This document shows positions 57,664-64,000 of a DNA stretch of 64,000 nucleotides, piece by piece. Position 1 is the stretch's first letter; each line of letters begins with the position of its first letter. The notes below the pieces were generated by a model. It searched no databases. It was not told the DNA's origin and saw nothing but the letters and a program-made list of their open reading frames with translations. The stretch is from Acidimicrobiaceae bacterium (GTDB lineage: Bacteria; Actinomycetota; Acidimicrobiia; Acidimicrobiales; Ilumatobacteraceae), in the NCBI GenBank assembly GCA_020637235.1, contig JACJWG010000011.1, forward strand, positions 1-64,000. The letters run 5' to 3'. Made by a program: the position numbers and the translations under genes.

Positions 57664-59284
57664 TCGTTCCCGGCGACGGCGGGCGCTCGGCCGGCGGCTG
57701 CGTCGTCGCCGACTTGGTCGGCCGCTTCGTCGCCGTCGGCTTCGTCGCCGTCGGCTTCGTCGCCGTCGGCTTCGTCGTCGTCGGCTTGGTCGTCGTCGGC
57801 TTGGTCGTCGTCGGCTTGGTCGTCGTCGGCTTGGTCGGCCGCTTCGTCGTCGTCGGCTTCGCCGCCGGCCGCTTCGCCGGAGCGGCCGTCTCGTGGGGCA
57901 CCGCGAGCAGGTCGTCGAAGGCACCTTCCAGACACGTGCGCAGCAGCTCCGGCTCGGTCACCGCGGCGCGGTCGATGTTGACGCCCATGTCGAGGCTGTG
58001 GTTGTAGCTCAAGAGGGTGAGGTTGAACGCCACACCGCCGAGCGGACCCACCGGGTGGTTCGCGAGCACCTCGGCCCCGGCGATGTACAGCGGAATCGGT
58101 GCGCCGCGCACGTTGGACGTGGCGAAGTCGACGGTCTGGGCCTGCTGGCGCGCCAGGCGGGTGACGAGCGACGTGGGCAGGGTGGCGGCCACCGTGGCGA
58201 GGGTCTCGAGCGAGCTGCCCGTGGTGGTCTCCTTCGCCGCGTCGGCTGCCGCCTGGATCGCCCGGAACCGATCGGCGATCGGCATGTCGCCGGTCGGCAC
58301 CATCATCCGCGCGAGTGAGAAGGCGTTCGACCCGCTGCTGTCGGTGCGTGTGCTCACCGCCATGCTGGCCCGCAGGTGATCGACCGGGCTGCCGAGTTCG
58401 CGGTGATACCGACCGGCCGCTTCGGCCGCGGCGGTGATGAAGGCCGTGTTGAGCGTGCCCCCGAGGTGCTTGGCGGCCACGCGAGTGTCGCCGAAGGGGG
58501 CGCGCAACACCTCGATCCGGCGCTGCAGCGAGCGCTTGGTCCACAGCGGCGATGCCGCCGACTCGGTGTCGCCCAGCTGGTTCAGCACGCCGCGAATGGT
58601 GTCGGCGGCGGCGTTGCCGGCTTCCGGGATGCCCGTCGGGTCGGCCAGGAGCTCCTTGATCTGGCGCAGGAGGCCGAGCGGGAAGCGGAGGCCACCTGCC
58701 ACCAGATCGCGCAGCAGGTCCTGATTGGCCATCGCCGTCGTGGCGTCGTCGGGACGCTCGATCGTGGCTCGGTCGATCGGCGCGGGCTCGGGGGCGTCGC
58801 GCTCGAAGTCGAGGAACTCGAGCGACATCTTCACGCTCGTCTCGCCGTCGGCGATCGTGTGGTGCATCTTCTGGATCAACGCCGCCCGGCCGCCGCGCAG
58901 ACCCTCCACCACGACGAACTGCCACAGGGGGCGGGTGCGCTCGAACGGGTCGCACGCGATCAGGCTGGCCAGCTCGACCAGCTGGCGCATCGAACCAGGT
59001 GCGGGCAGCGCCACGCGACGCACGTGGTAGTGGATGTCGAAGTTGGGATCGTCCACCCAGAACGGCGCCGTGAGATTCACGGGGACGGGTTGCACCCGCT
59101 GGCGCAGACGGTCGACGAGCATCGTGGCGCGCTCCATGCGTCGCAGCAGCCGGTCGAAGTCGGGCGCTCGGTCGAGTATCGTGACGTTCGCGAACGCGCT
59201 CGACAGGTACGGGTCCTTCTCGAGACGCCACATCAGGCCCTCGGCATCGCTCATACGACGATCGAACGTGGGCAGCTCCGCCAT
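57647..59284 (-). CDS. WS/DGAT wax ester synthase / diacylglycerol O-acyltransferase
   Basis: A 545-aa bifunctional acyltransferase that makes wax esters or triacylglycerol from acyl-CoA. The catalytic HHxxxDG is His141-His142-Thr-Ile-Ala-Asp146-Gly147 in KMHHTIADGE. Other family segments are PLWQFVVVEGL (119-129) and SNVRGAPIPLYIAGA near the end of the core. After about residue 470 the protein gains a Lys/Pro/Thr-rich tail of repeated TKPTT/TKPTA units, unusual for the family and like histone-H1-type basic tails. The ATG at 59284 is chosen; it lies 12 nt from the stop of the PAP2 phosphatase gene upstream on the same strand, consistent with a lipid-storage operon. Confidence 0.93.
   Translation of the reverse strand: MAELPTFDRRMSDAEGLMWRLEKDPYLSSAFANVTILDRAPDFDRLLRRMERATMLVDRLRQRVQPVPVNLTAPFWVDDPNFDIHYHVRRVALPAPGSMRQLVELASLIACDPFERTRPLWQFVVVEGLRGGRAALIQKMHHTIADGETSVKMSLEFLDFERDAPEPAPIDRATIERPDDATTAMANQDLLRDLVAGGLRFPLGLLRQIKELLADPTGIPEAGNAAADTIRGVLNQLGDTESAASPLWTKRSLQRRIEVLRAPFGDTRVAAKHLGGTLNTAFITAAAEAAGRYHRELGSPVDHLRASMAVSTRTDSSGSNAFSLARMMVPTGDMPIADRFRAIQAAADAAKETTTGSSLETLATVAATLPTSLVTRLARQQAQTVDFATSNVRGAPIPLYIAGAEVLANHPVGPLGGVAFNLTLLSYNHSLDMGVNIDRAAVTEPELLRTCLEGAFDDLLAVPHETAAPAKRPAAKPTTTKRPTKPTTTKPTTTKPTTTKPTTTKPTATKPTATKPTATKRPTKSATTQPPAERPPSPGTTNAAP
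57713..57870. repeat. 15-bp tandem repeats coding TKPTT units
   Basis: Imperfect 15-bp units (plus strand GTCGTCGTCGGCTTG, with GTCGCCGTCGGCTTC variants) occur about eight times in the 3' part of the WS/DGAT gene. All keep the reading frame, and changes between units are mostly synonymous or Thr/Ala. The tract ends in less regular KRP units. Confidence 0.8.
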
Positions 59285-59295
59285 GGAGGGCGAGG

Positions 59296-59841
59296 CTAGT
59301 CGCCGAGCAGGTGGGCGGCGCCGGAGCCGATCGCGATCGCCGCGAGCGCGAGGCCCACCACCATGCCGCCGACGACGTCGCTCGGGTGATGGATGCGCAC
59401 GATCGCCCGGCTGAGCGCCACGACGAGCGCGATCACGAACCACAGCGGTGCCCACGGCACACCCGACCACACGGTGAGCAGCGACGCGGCGAAGAACGCC
59501 GACGACGCGTGGCCGCTCGGGAAGCTCGACGTGCGCGGTCGCCGCACCCGGAACCGGGGATCGCCGGTCTCCGTCGGCCGGGTGCGACGGAACAACCGCT
59601 TGATGCCCTGGTTGACGATCAGGCTCTCCACGCCGATGAGGCCGGCGAACACCAGCCATTCGCGCCAGTCGCGGCGGACGCCGAGGCCGTACGCCGCGCC
59701 GATCACCTGCCACACCAGGCTGAAGTCGCCGACCTCGCTCGCGAGGTGGAACAGCCGGTCGACACCACGGCGGACACGCCACGACTCGAGCGCGTCGTCG
59801 ACACGACGATCGAACGCCGCGACGCGCTGGGTGAAGGACAT
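59296..59841 (-). CDS. PAP2-family phosphatase
   Basis: A 181-aa membrane protein with about five helices and the three-part acid-phosphatase signature: KRLFRRTRP (KxxxxxxRP, ~88-96), PSGH (~114-117) and SRAIVRIHHPSDVVGG (SRxxxxxHxxxD). Such enzymes dephosphorylate phosphatidate or undecaprenyl diphosphate. Placed 12 nt upstream of the WS/DGAT gene on the same strand, a phosphatidate phosphatase feeding diacylglycerol to triacylglycerol synthesis is a natural reading, as inference. The ATG at 59841 is chosen. Confidence 0.92.
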   Translation of the reverse strand: MSFTQRVAAFDRRVDDALESWRVRRGVDRLFHLASEVGDFSLVWQVIGAAYGLGVRRDWREWLVFAGLIGVESLIVNQGIKRLFRRTRPTETGDPRFRVRRPRTSSFPSGHASSAFFAASLLTVWSGVPWAPLWFVIALVVALSRAIVRIHHPSDVVGGMVVGLALAAIAIGSGAAHLLGD

Positions 59842-59857
59842 GTGGGACGTTCGACGA

Positions 59858-60675
59858 TCAGGCGGCGGTGAGCTGGGCGTAGCGCAACGGGGCCTCCACA
59901 CGGGCGAGCTCGGGGTCGCCGCCGAACGCGGGACACCAGGGCTGGAACGCGCACGAGCTGCACAGCGGACCCTGTCGTGGTCGGAAGTCGGCCGTGGTGC
60001 AGGCGCGCTCGACGGCCTTCCACACGGCGGTGGTGCGGGTGGTGATGAACTTCACCGACTGCGCGGACGGTACGACGGTGATCGTCTCGCCCGAACGGAG
60101 GTACATCAGCCGGATCGCGGCGGGACGCCGTCCGAGCACCGACTCGCACAGGAACGAGTAGAAGTGCACCCCACCGAGGCGGGACTGCTCGTACTTCTGG
60201 CCGGGGGCGCGCCCGGTCTTGTAGTCGGTGACGATCAACTCGCCGTCGTCGTCGAGTTCGAGCCGGTCGATGATGCCGCGCAGCGTGAGCCCACCGACGT
60301 CGGCCTCGAGCCGCAGCTCGAGCCCGATGTCGCGCACCCGGGTCGGGTCTTCCATCGCGAGGTACGCCTCGACGAGGGTCCACGCGTCGTCGACGAACGC
60401 CTGGCGGGCGTCGTCGTCGAGGCCGAGGCCCACGAACTCGGGATCGGTGGCGTACTCGGCCACGGCCTGCTGGAACGACGCCTGCACCGCGTCACCCGCC
60501 CGCCGGGCGCCGGAGGGTGGAACAGCACCTCGAGCGCCCGGGCGCACGAGCGAACCTTGGTGGCGTGCGGACTGGGCGGCCGGGCAGCTTCGACGCTGGC
60601 GAAGGGAACGCGCCGGGCACGAGGTGAACGCATCGACCCCGGCTGGGGACAAGCCAGGGGCATGGGGAAGGTCAC
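59858..60675 (-). CDS. RecB-like PD-(D/E)XK nuclease, N-terminus frameshifted
   Basis: The C-terminal ~190 residues read cleanly: LRGIIDRLELDDDGELIVTD then YKTGRAPGQKYEQ gives the GxxDR...DxK nuclease core, and CSSCAFQPWC with another Cys upstream resembles the 4Fe-4S-type cysteine cluster of Cas4/AddB-like proteins. The N-terminus (60490-60675) can be reassembled only by switching frames at least four times: SPAGVDAFTSCPAR in one frame, FASVEAARPPSPHATK in another, GSLVR back in the first, RALEVLFH in the second. The missing bases are consistent with single-base deletions. I treat it as one gene damaged by sequence error. The stop is 17 nt before the PAP2 start. Confidence 0.75.
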
Positions 60676-60741
60676 GACGCCAGTGTACGAAGGGGGTGCG
60701 TCCTCAGGACGATCCCTGCGACCCGCGGTTCCAGGACCGGA

Positions 60742-61589
60742 TCAGCGCAAGAAGCGGCCACTCAGGTCGGCCATATCTCCGCCGGATGGGTCATCGGGCG
60801 AAGCGGGTCCATCTCGGGAGTTCGAGATACGTGCCCTTCGGCAGGCGTTCCGCACGCCGGCCGCGATGTTGAGGGTTGCATCGGCTCCACCTGTCCGGCG
60901 ATCACGAGCACCGCGTCGATCCGGGAGCACGTCCCACGTGTCGTGGGCCACCGCCTCCCCGAAGGTCTGGGCTTCGGTCTCGGGATCGCACTTCAGGTGC
61001 ACCTGTCGGCGGCCTTGCGGAAGCGCCGTGGCGCACGTAGGCCTGCGGAGTGCCGCGGTGAAACTGCTGGAGCGGCCGCTTCTGCGGCGTAGTTCTCGAA
61101 CGCGGCGTCGAAGCTCGGGAAGGTGGCTGGCGGCGCTCTGGCACTCCGCTACGAGCGGCGACTCCTGGTTGTCCGGGCCGGATGCCTGCGGGCGGGAACA
61201 CGATCGGCCTGAACACGTGAGGCGCCGGAACAGGCCGTTCATTCGCGGCGTGCCATCAGCAGGCACGCGCCAGCCCATCGAGTGGCCGAACGTACCGACT
61301 GCCTGTCGAACACGTCGCGCATCGCCCGCCCCATCGCTGTGCGTCGTCGCCGTAGCGGTCCCACACCACCGGCCCCTCGGGTCGAGGCGTGTCGCCATGG
61401 CCGCGATAGTCGGTAGCCGATCGAGTGGAGCGGTCGCGAGCTCGTGTGCCATCGGCAGATAGCACCGACCGTGGAAGCCGGCTGCGTGGTTGACGAGGAG
61501 CGGTCGGAGACTCGTCGGGCTGGCTGCCGAGTTCGTGCACGGCGATCAGCACCGGAGGGTGGACGGGACGGCGAGGCGGAGGGTGGCAT
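60742..61589 (-). pseudogene. alpha/beta hydrolase, multiply frameshifted
   Basis: Pieces of one alpha/beta-hydrolase occur in order but in different frames: LIAVHELGSQP, LLVNHAAGFHGRCYLPMAHE, TDYRGHGDTPRPEGPVVWDR, MGRAMRDVF, the nucleophile elbow FGHSMG, GLFRRL, PIVFPPAGIRP, then QVHLKCDPETEAQTFGEAVA and ADLSGRFLR at the end. The assembled protein would be ~280 aa and complete. The breaks are single-base changes spread across the gene. They look like sequencing or assembly errors rather than decay, since no piece is lost. Confidence 0.6.
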
Positions 61590-61883
61590 CAACGTTCCTT
61601 CTGGCGGCGTCTTCTTCTTCCCGCGGCGACGCCACCAGATGCTGAACAGCCGGTCGAGCACCACGCCGAGGAAGATCGACACCACGATCGACCAGCGCAC
61701 CGTGGTGTTCCAGTCGAAGATCCACAGGTCGATGTCGGTGCGGTCGCCAAATTTGGAAGAAGATCACCGACAGCACGGCTACGATCACGAACCCGACTGC
61801 TGACGGGCTGATCCTGTTGCTACCGCTGGCCGTATTGGGTGTCGCTGGCCCGCGAGGTCGGGCAGTCGTCGCGACATGCTCAT
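61546..61883 (-). pseudogene. LapA-domain membrane protein, frameshifted
   Basis: Reassembled from two or three frames the product reads MSMSRRLPDLA, then RISPSAVGFVIVAVLSVIFF, then DRTDIDLWIFDWNTTVRWSI, then LGVVLDRLFSIWWRRRGKKK. This is a LapA (DUF1049)-type two-helix membrane protein of ~105 aa with a basic cytoplasmic tail. Frame switches are needed near 61745 (beside the AAATTT run) and near 61835. The 3' end is uncertain because of another indel. LapA-like proteins act in envelope assembly in Gram-negatives; roles in actinobacteria are unknown. Confidence 0.5.
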
Positions 61884-61942
61884 GGGGTCACCGTAGGTCG
61901 TCGTCCACGCCGAGCCGGCCGTCCAGGGCTCAGCCCTTCGGT

Positions 61943-63028
61943 TCAGGCAGGCTGGAGCAGTCGTTCGCCGATGATGTTGCGTTGCACCTGGCTGGTGCCG
62001 TTAGCGATGCGGCTGCCTGGGGCGGCGAGCATCCTGAACGCATCGGGCCCTCGAGCGTGGCCTCCATCCCGGCGAGGTCGCTGCGCAGCATCGAGGTCTC
62101 GAACATCATCTCGGTGATGCCGAGCTTCATCAGCGACGCGGCCGTGGACGCGACGGACCCTGGCGCTGTGCCATCGCCTTGTAGCTGCTGCCCTCGCGAT
62201 GAAGGCGATGAGTTGCCGCTGTTCGACCGACGACAGATCGTTTCTCGGCGAGGCGGGCCATGCTCCAGCCGCCGCTCGAGACCGATCAATGCTGGTGCCG
62301 ATGTGGCTGCGCTGTTGGTGAGCACCGCCATGCCACGCCCCACTGCCGTGCAGCGGGCCGAGCAGGTTGGCGTCAGCAGGTGCACGTCGGTGAAGAACAC
62401 CGTCGAACTCGGCTTCCTCGCTGGTCATCTGCTTCAGCGGGCGGATCTCGATGCCGGCAGATCCATCGGGCACAGGAAGAACGAGATGCCCTCGTGCTTG
62501 CGCCTCCGGGTTCGTACGCCGCGAGGATGCCCCAGTCGCTGTGGTAGCGCCCGCCGCTGCACCACACCTTCTGGCTGTTCACGATGAAGCGTCGCCGTCA
62601 CGCTCGGCCTTCGTGCTGGAGGCCGCTCGAGGTCGCCGCTGGCGCCGGGTTCGCTGAACAGCTGGCACCACAAACTGCGCCGCCTGGAACGGTAAGCCGA
62701 GTAGAATTGGTTTGCTGCTCGGCGGTGCCGAAGCGCAGGATTGCACCGCCGGTGAGCACGAGGCCCACCATGTTGAACACCGGCGGCATGCCGGCGGCGC
62801 ACACTCGAGCATCCAGATCGAGTTGTGCTCGGGGGTGAGGCCGCGACCGCCGAACTCGACCGGCCAGTGGATGCCGGCGAAGCCCGCCTCGTGCACCTTG
62901 CGATGCCACGCGACGCCCTGCTCCACCAGATCGGGCGGGCAGATCGCGCCGTAGTCGCGCGGGGCGCCGTCACGGTTGGCGGCGAGCCAGGCGCGCGCTT
63001 CGAGCTGGAAGTCGTCGACGGAGATCAC
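61943..63028 (-). pseudogene. acyl-CoA dehydrogenase, multiply frameshifted
   Basis: The N-terminal third reads well from GTG 63028: VISVDDFQLEARAWLAANRD, VAWHRKVHEAGFAGIHWPVE and LTPEHNSIWMLE. Later family segments occur in shifting frames: FNMVGLVLTGGAILRFGT, VWCSGGRYHSDWGILAAYE, ISFFLCPMDLP, IEIRPLKQMTSEEAEFDGV and the C-terminal GTSQVQRNIIGERLLQPA, which carries the family catalytic-end motif. The span is about 1.09 kb, slightly short of a ~390-aa enzyme, as expected if several bases were lost. This flavoenzyme would oxidise acyl-CoA in beta-oxidation or side-chain degradation. Confidence 0.65.
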
Positions 63029-63053
63029 GGGGCGAACGTATCGTCCCCACCCG

Positions 63054-63590
63054 ATGGCGTTCGAAGCGATCTTCCCCGGCACCCGACCGACCGTGTTGCA
63101 CGCCGGCGAACGTGCCTCGGTGGTGGAGGGCGACGCGCTCGCCGCGTTGCGCGAGTCGTGCTGCGGTGCCGGTCCGGTCGGCCAGCTGATCACGTGGGCG
63201 TGGACGGTCGACCACGACCGCACGCACACGCTGCTGGTGCATCACGCCGACTTCCACCACTGGATGCCGGGCGGCGGTCGGTGCGGCGAGGACGAACTGC
63301 CCGGCCACGCCGCGCTGCGCGAGCTGCACGAGGAGACCGGGGTGCACGGCCGGCTGCTCGTCGAGCATCCGCTGTTGCTCGACGTCGTCGAGCACGACCA
63401 CGCCGGGGTGGCGGTGCGCAGCTTCGGGATGGCGTTCCTGGTGGAGGCCGACCGGTCGTCGCCACTGGTGCCCGAACCCGGGCAACCGGCCGCGTGGTTC
63501 GCGCTCGGGCCGGAGCCGCCGGAGGGTGCGAGCGCCCGGCACTGGCAACGGCTGCTGTACGGGCTCGGACGCGCCACGGGCGCACCCTGA
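63054..63590 (+). CDS. Nudix hydrolase
   Basis: A 178-aa Nudix protein with the full box GGRCGEDELPGHAALRELHE followed by ETG (about 74-96). The preceding TLLVHHADFHHWMPGGG is the usual strand before the box. No extra zinc or RNA-binding domain is visible, so the nucleotide-diphosphate substrate is open. The ATG at 63054 is chosen: it starts just outside the divergent acyl-CoA dehydrogenase start. This gene is free of the indels that damage its neighbour. Confidence 0.88.
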   Translation: MAFEAIFPGTRPTVLHAGERASVVEGDALAALRESCCGAGPVGQLITWAWTVDHDRTHTLLVHHADFHHWMPGGGRCGEDELPGHAALRELHEETGVHGRLLVEHPLLLDVVEHDHAGVAVRSFGMAFLVEADRSSPLVPEPGQPAAWFALGPEPPEGASARHWQRLLYGLGRATGAP

Positions 63591-63602
63591 GGGTGCGCCC
63601 GT
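63576..63602. terminator. perfect hairpin with stop codon in loop
   Basis: Perfect 12-base arms (63576-63587 ACGGGCGCACCC and 63591-63602) with the loop TGA, which is the stop codon of the Nudix gene. It lies 34 nt before the stop of the convergent SDR gene. It has the same design as the element at 57634-57663. Confidence 0.8.
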
Positions 63603-63636
63603 GAGCTGATCGGTCGCGGTGAACGCCGCGTCGTGA

Positions 63637-64000
63637 CTACTTGAAGAACGGCAGGAACATGGCGGTCTCCTCCGCCAGGTTGTTCGGCACGCCGTAGCCG
63701 GTCTGATCGGTGACGGTGCCCCAATTGTCGCGCAGGTCCTCGGGCGACAGGTCGGCCTGGTGGTAGCCCTGCGTCTCGCCGATGAACACGTGCGCCACGC
63801 GGCCACCGCCGACCGAGAAGGTCTGGCCGCTCACCGGGCAGTCCTCGTGGGCGAGGTAGGTGACGATCGGCGACACCAGCGCCGGATCGAGCTTGTCGCC
63901 GAGGGCGCCCATGATCGACTCGGTCATGCGGGTGAGCGCCAGCGGGGCGATGGCGTTGGCCTTGATGTTGTACTTCGCGCCCTCGACCGCGAGCACGCGG
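63637..64000 (-). CDS. short-chain dehydrogenase, C-terminal part (cut by window end)
   Basis: About 121 residues of the C-terminal part of an SDR; the gene continues past the window edge, so the start is not seen. Segments are EGAKYNIKANAIAPLALTRM (the stretch after the catalytic Tyr-Lys, which lies outside), ALVSPIVTYLAHEDCPVSGQ and TFSVGGGRVAHVFIGETQGY. The last two with a long C-terminal tail are typical of the 3-hydroxyacyl-CoA dehydrogenase domain of the peroxisomal multifunctional enzyme type. Together with the nearby acyl-CoA dehydrogenase this fits fatty-acid or steroid side-chain oxidation. Confidence 0.88.
   Translation of the reverse strand, partial: RVLAVEGAKYNIKANAIAPLALTRMTESIMGALGDKLDPALVSPIVTYLAHEDCPVSGQTFSVGGGRVAHVFIGETQGYHQADLSPEDLRDNWGTVTDQTGYGVPNNLAEETAMFLPFFK

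Noticed and set aside
57713..57870. CRISPR or minisatellite unrelated to coding
   Set aside because: The 15-bp units stay in frame inside the acyltransferase gene and have no spacers.
59858..60675. Cas4 of a CRISPR system
   Set aside because: The PD-(D/E)XK core and cysteines resemble Cas4, but there is no array or other cas gene, and stand-alone RecB-like nucleases of this type are common in actinobacteria.
1..64000. tRNA, rRNA, riboswitches, insertion sequences, prophage or integrase genes
   Set aside because: No cloverleaf, rRNA, known riboswitch core, transposase or integrase motif was noticed on either strand by eye; a covariance-model search could still find a small RNA.

Overview
The window is very GC-rich, with short intergenic gaps, frequent 4-nt start/stop overlaps, many GTG starts and the usual long antisense shadow ORFs of a high-GC genome. 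Mycothiol-type enzymes (Mca at 39019, an MDMPI-type protein at 52291), an F420-type luciferase-like oxidoreductase (31523), Ku with a LigD-type polymerase, and a WS/DGAT acyltransferase together point to an actinobacterium. The mix resembles Acidimicrobiia, but that lineage call is inference. The content is chromosomal housekeeping and lipid/CoA metabolism. I saw no phage, plasmid, IS, CRISPR, rRNA or tRNA.

Layout. 0-5.3 kb: a lipoic-acid block with dihydrolipoamide dehydrogenase, a single-lipoyl-domain E2 acyltransferase, and a natural LipB-LipA fusion. 5.3-9.8 kb: a GAF-GGDEF-EAL protein, an M24 peptidase and a carotenoid oxygenase. 9.8-12.8 kb (minus): a tightly coupled five-gene operon (50-aa membrane peptide, Ala/Pro/Thr-rich exported protein, ApbE, ferric-reductase-like haem membrane protein, lipoprotein) that looks like an extracytoplasmic flavin/haem redox module. 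13-15.8 kb: a seven-helix membrane protein, then Ku and a stand-alone LigD polymerase domain. 15.9-20.2 kb (minus): an ECF sigma factor coupled to a membrane protein with Asp-box-like motifs, and an O-antigen-ligase-like protein with a TPR tail. 20.3-29.1 kb: serine hydrolase, malic enzyme, CoA transferase, chemoreceptor, MFS transporter, amidase. 29-41.6 kb: thioesterase-like and LLM proteins, an HpaB-family protein, rhomboid and CPBP intramembrane proteases, a PAS-GGDEF-EAL protein, PEBP lipoprotein, Mca, ChbG-type deacetylase, thermonuclease. 41.7-60 kb: CASTOR/POLLUX-like channel, thiolase, NudC, Ski2-like helicase, S9 peptidase, acyl-CoA synthetase, MDMPI protein, DUF2207 protein, SDR, WS/DGAT, PAP2 phosphatase.

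From about 60.5 to 63.0 kb every gene (PD-(D/E)XK nuclease N-terminus, alpha/beta hydrolase, LapA-like protein, acyl-CoA dehydrogenase) is broken by repeated small indels, while both flanks are clean. This is best read as a poorly resolved stretch of assembly rather than biology. The window ends inside a short-chain dehydrogenase.

Intergenic space is unusually structured. A palindrome family occurs three times (15.8, 21.7 and 23.2 kb). An array of 19-bp units in both orientations lies between convergent genes at 48.4 kb. Tandem hairpins lie at 53.1 kb. Two perfect terminator-like hairpins hold a stop codon in the loop (57.6 and 63.6 kb).
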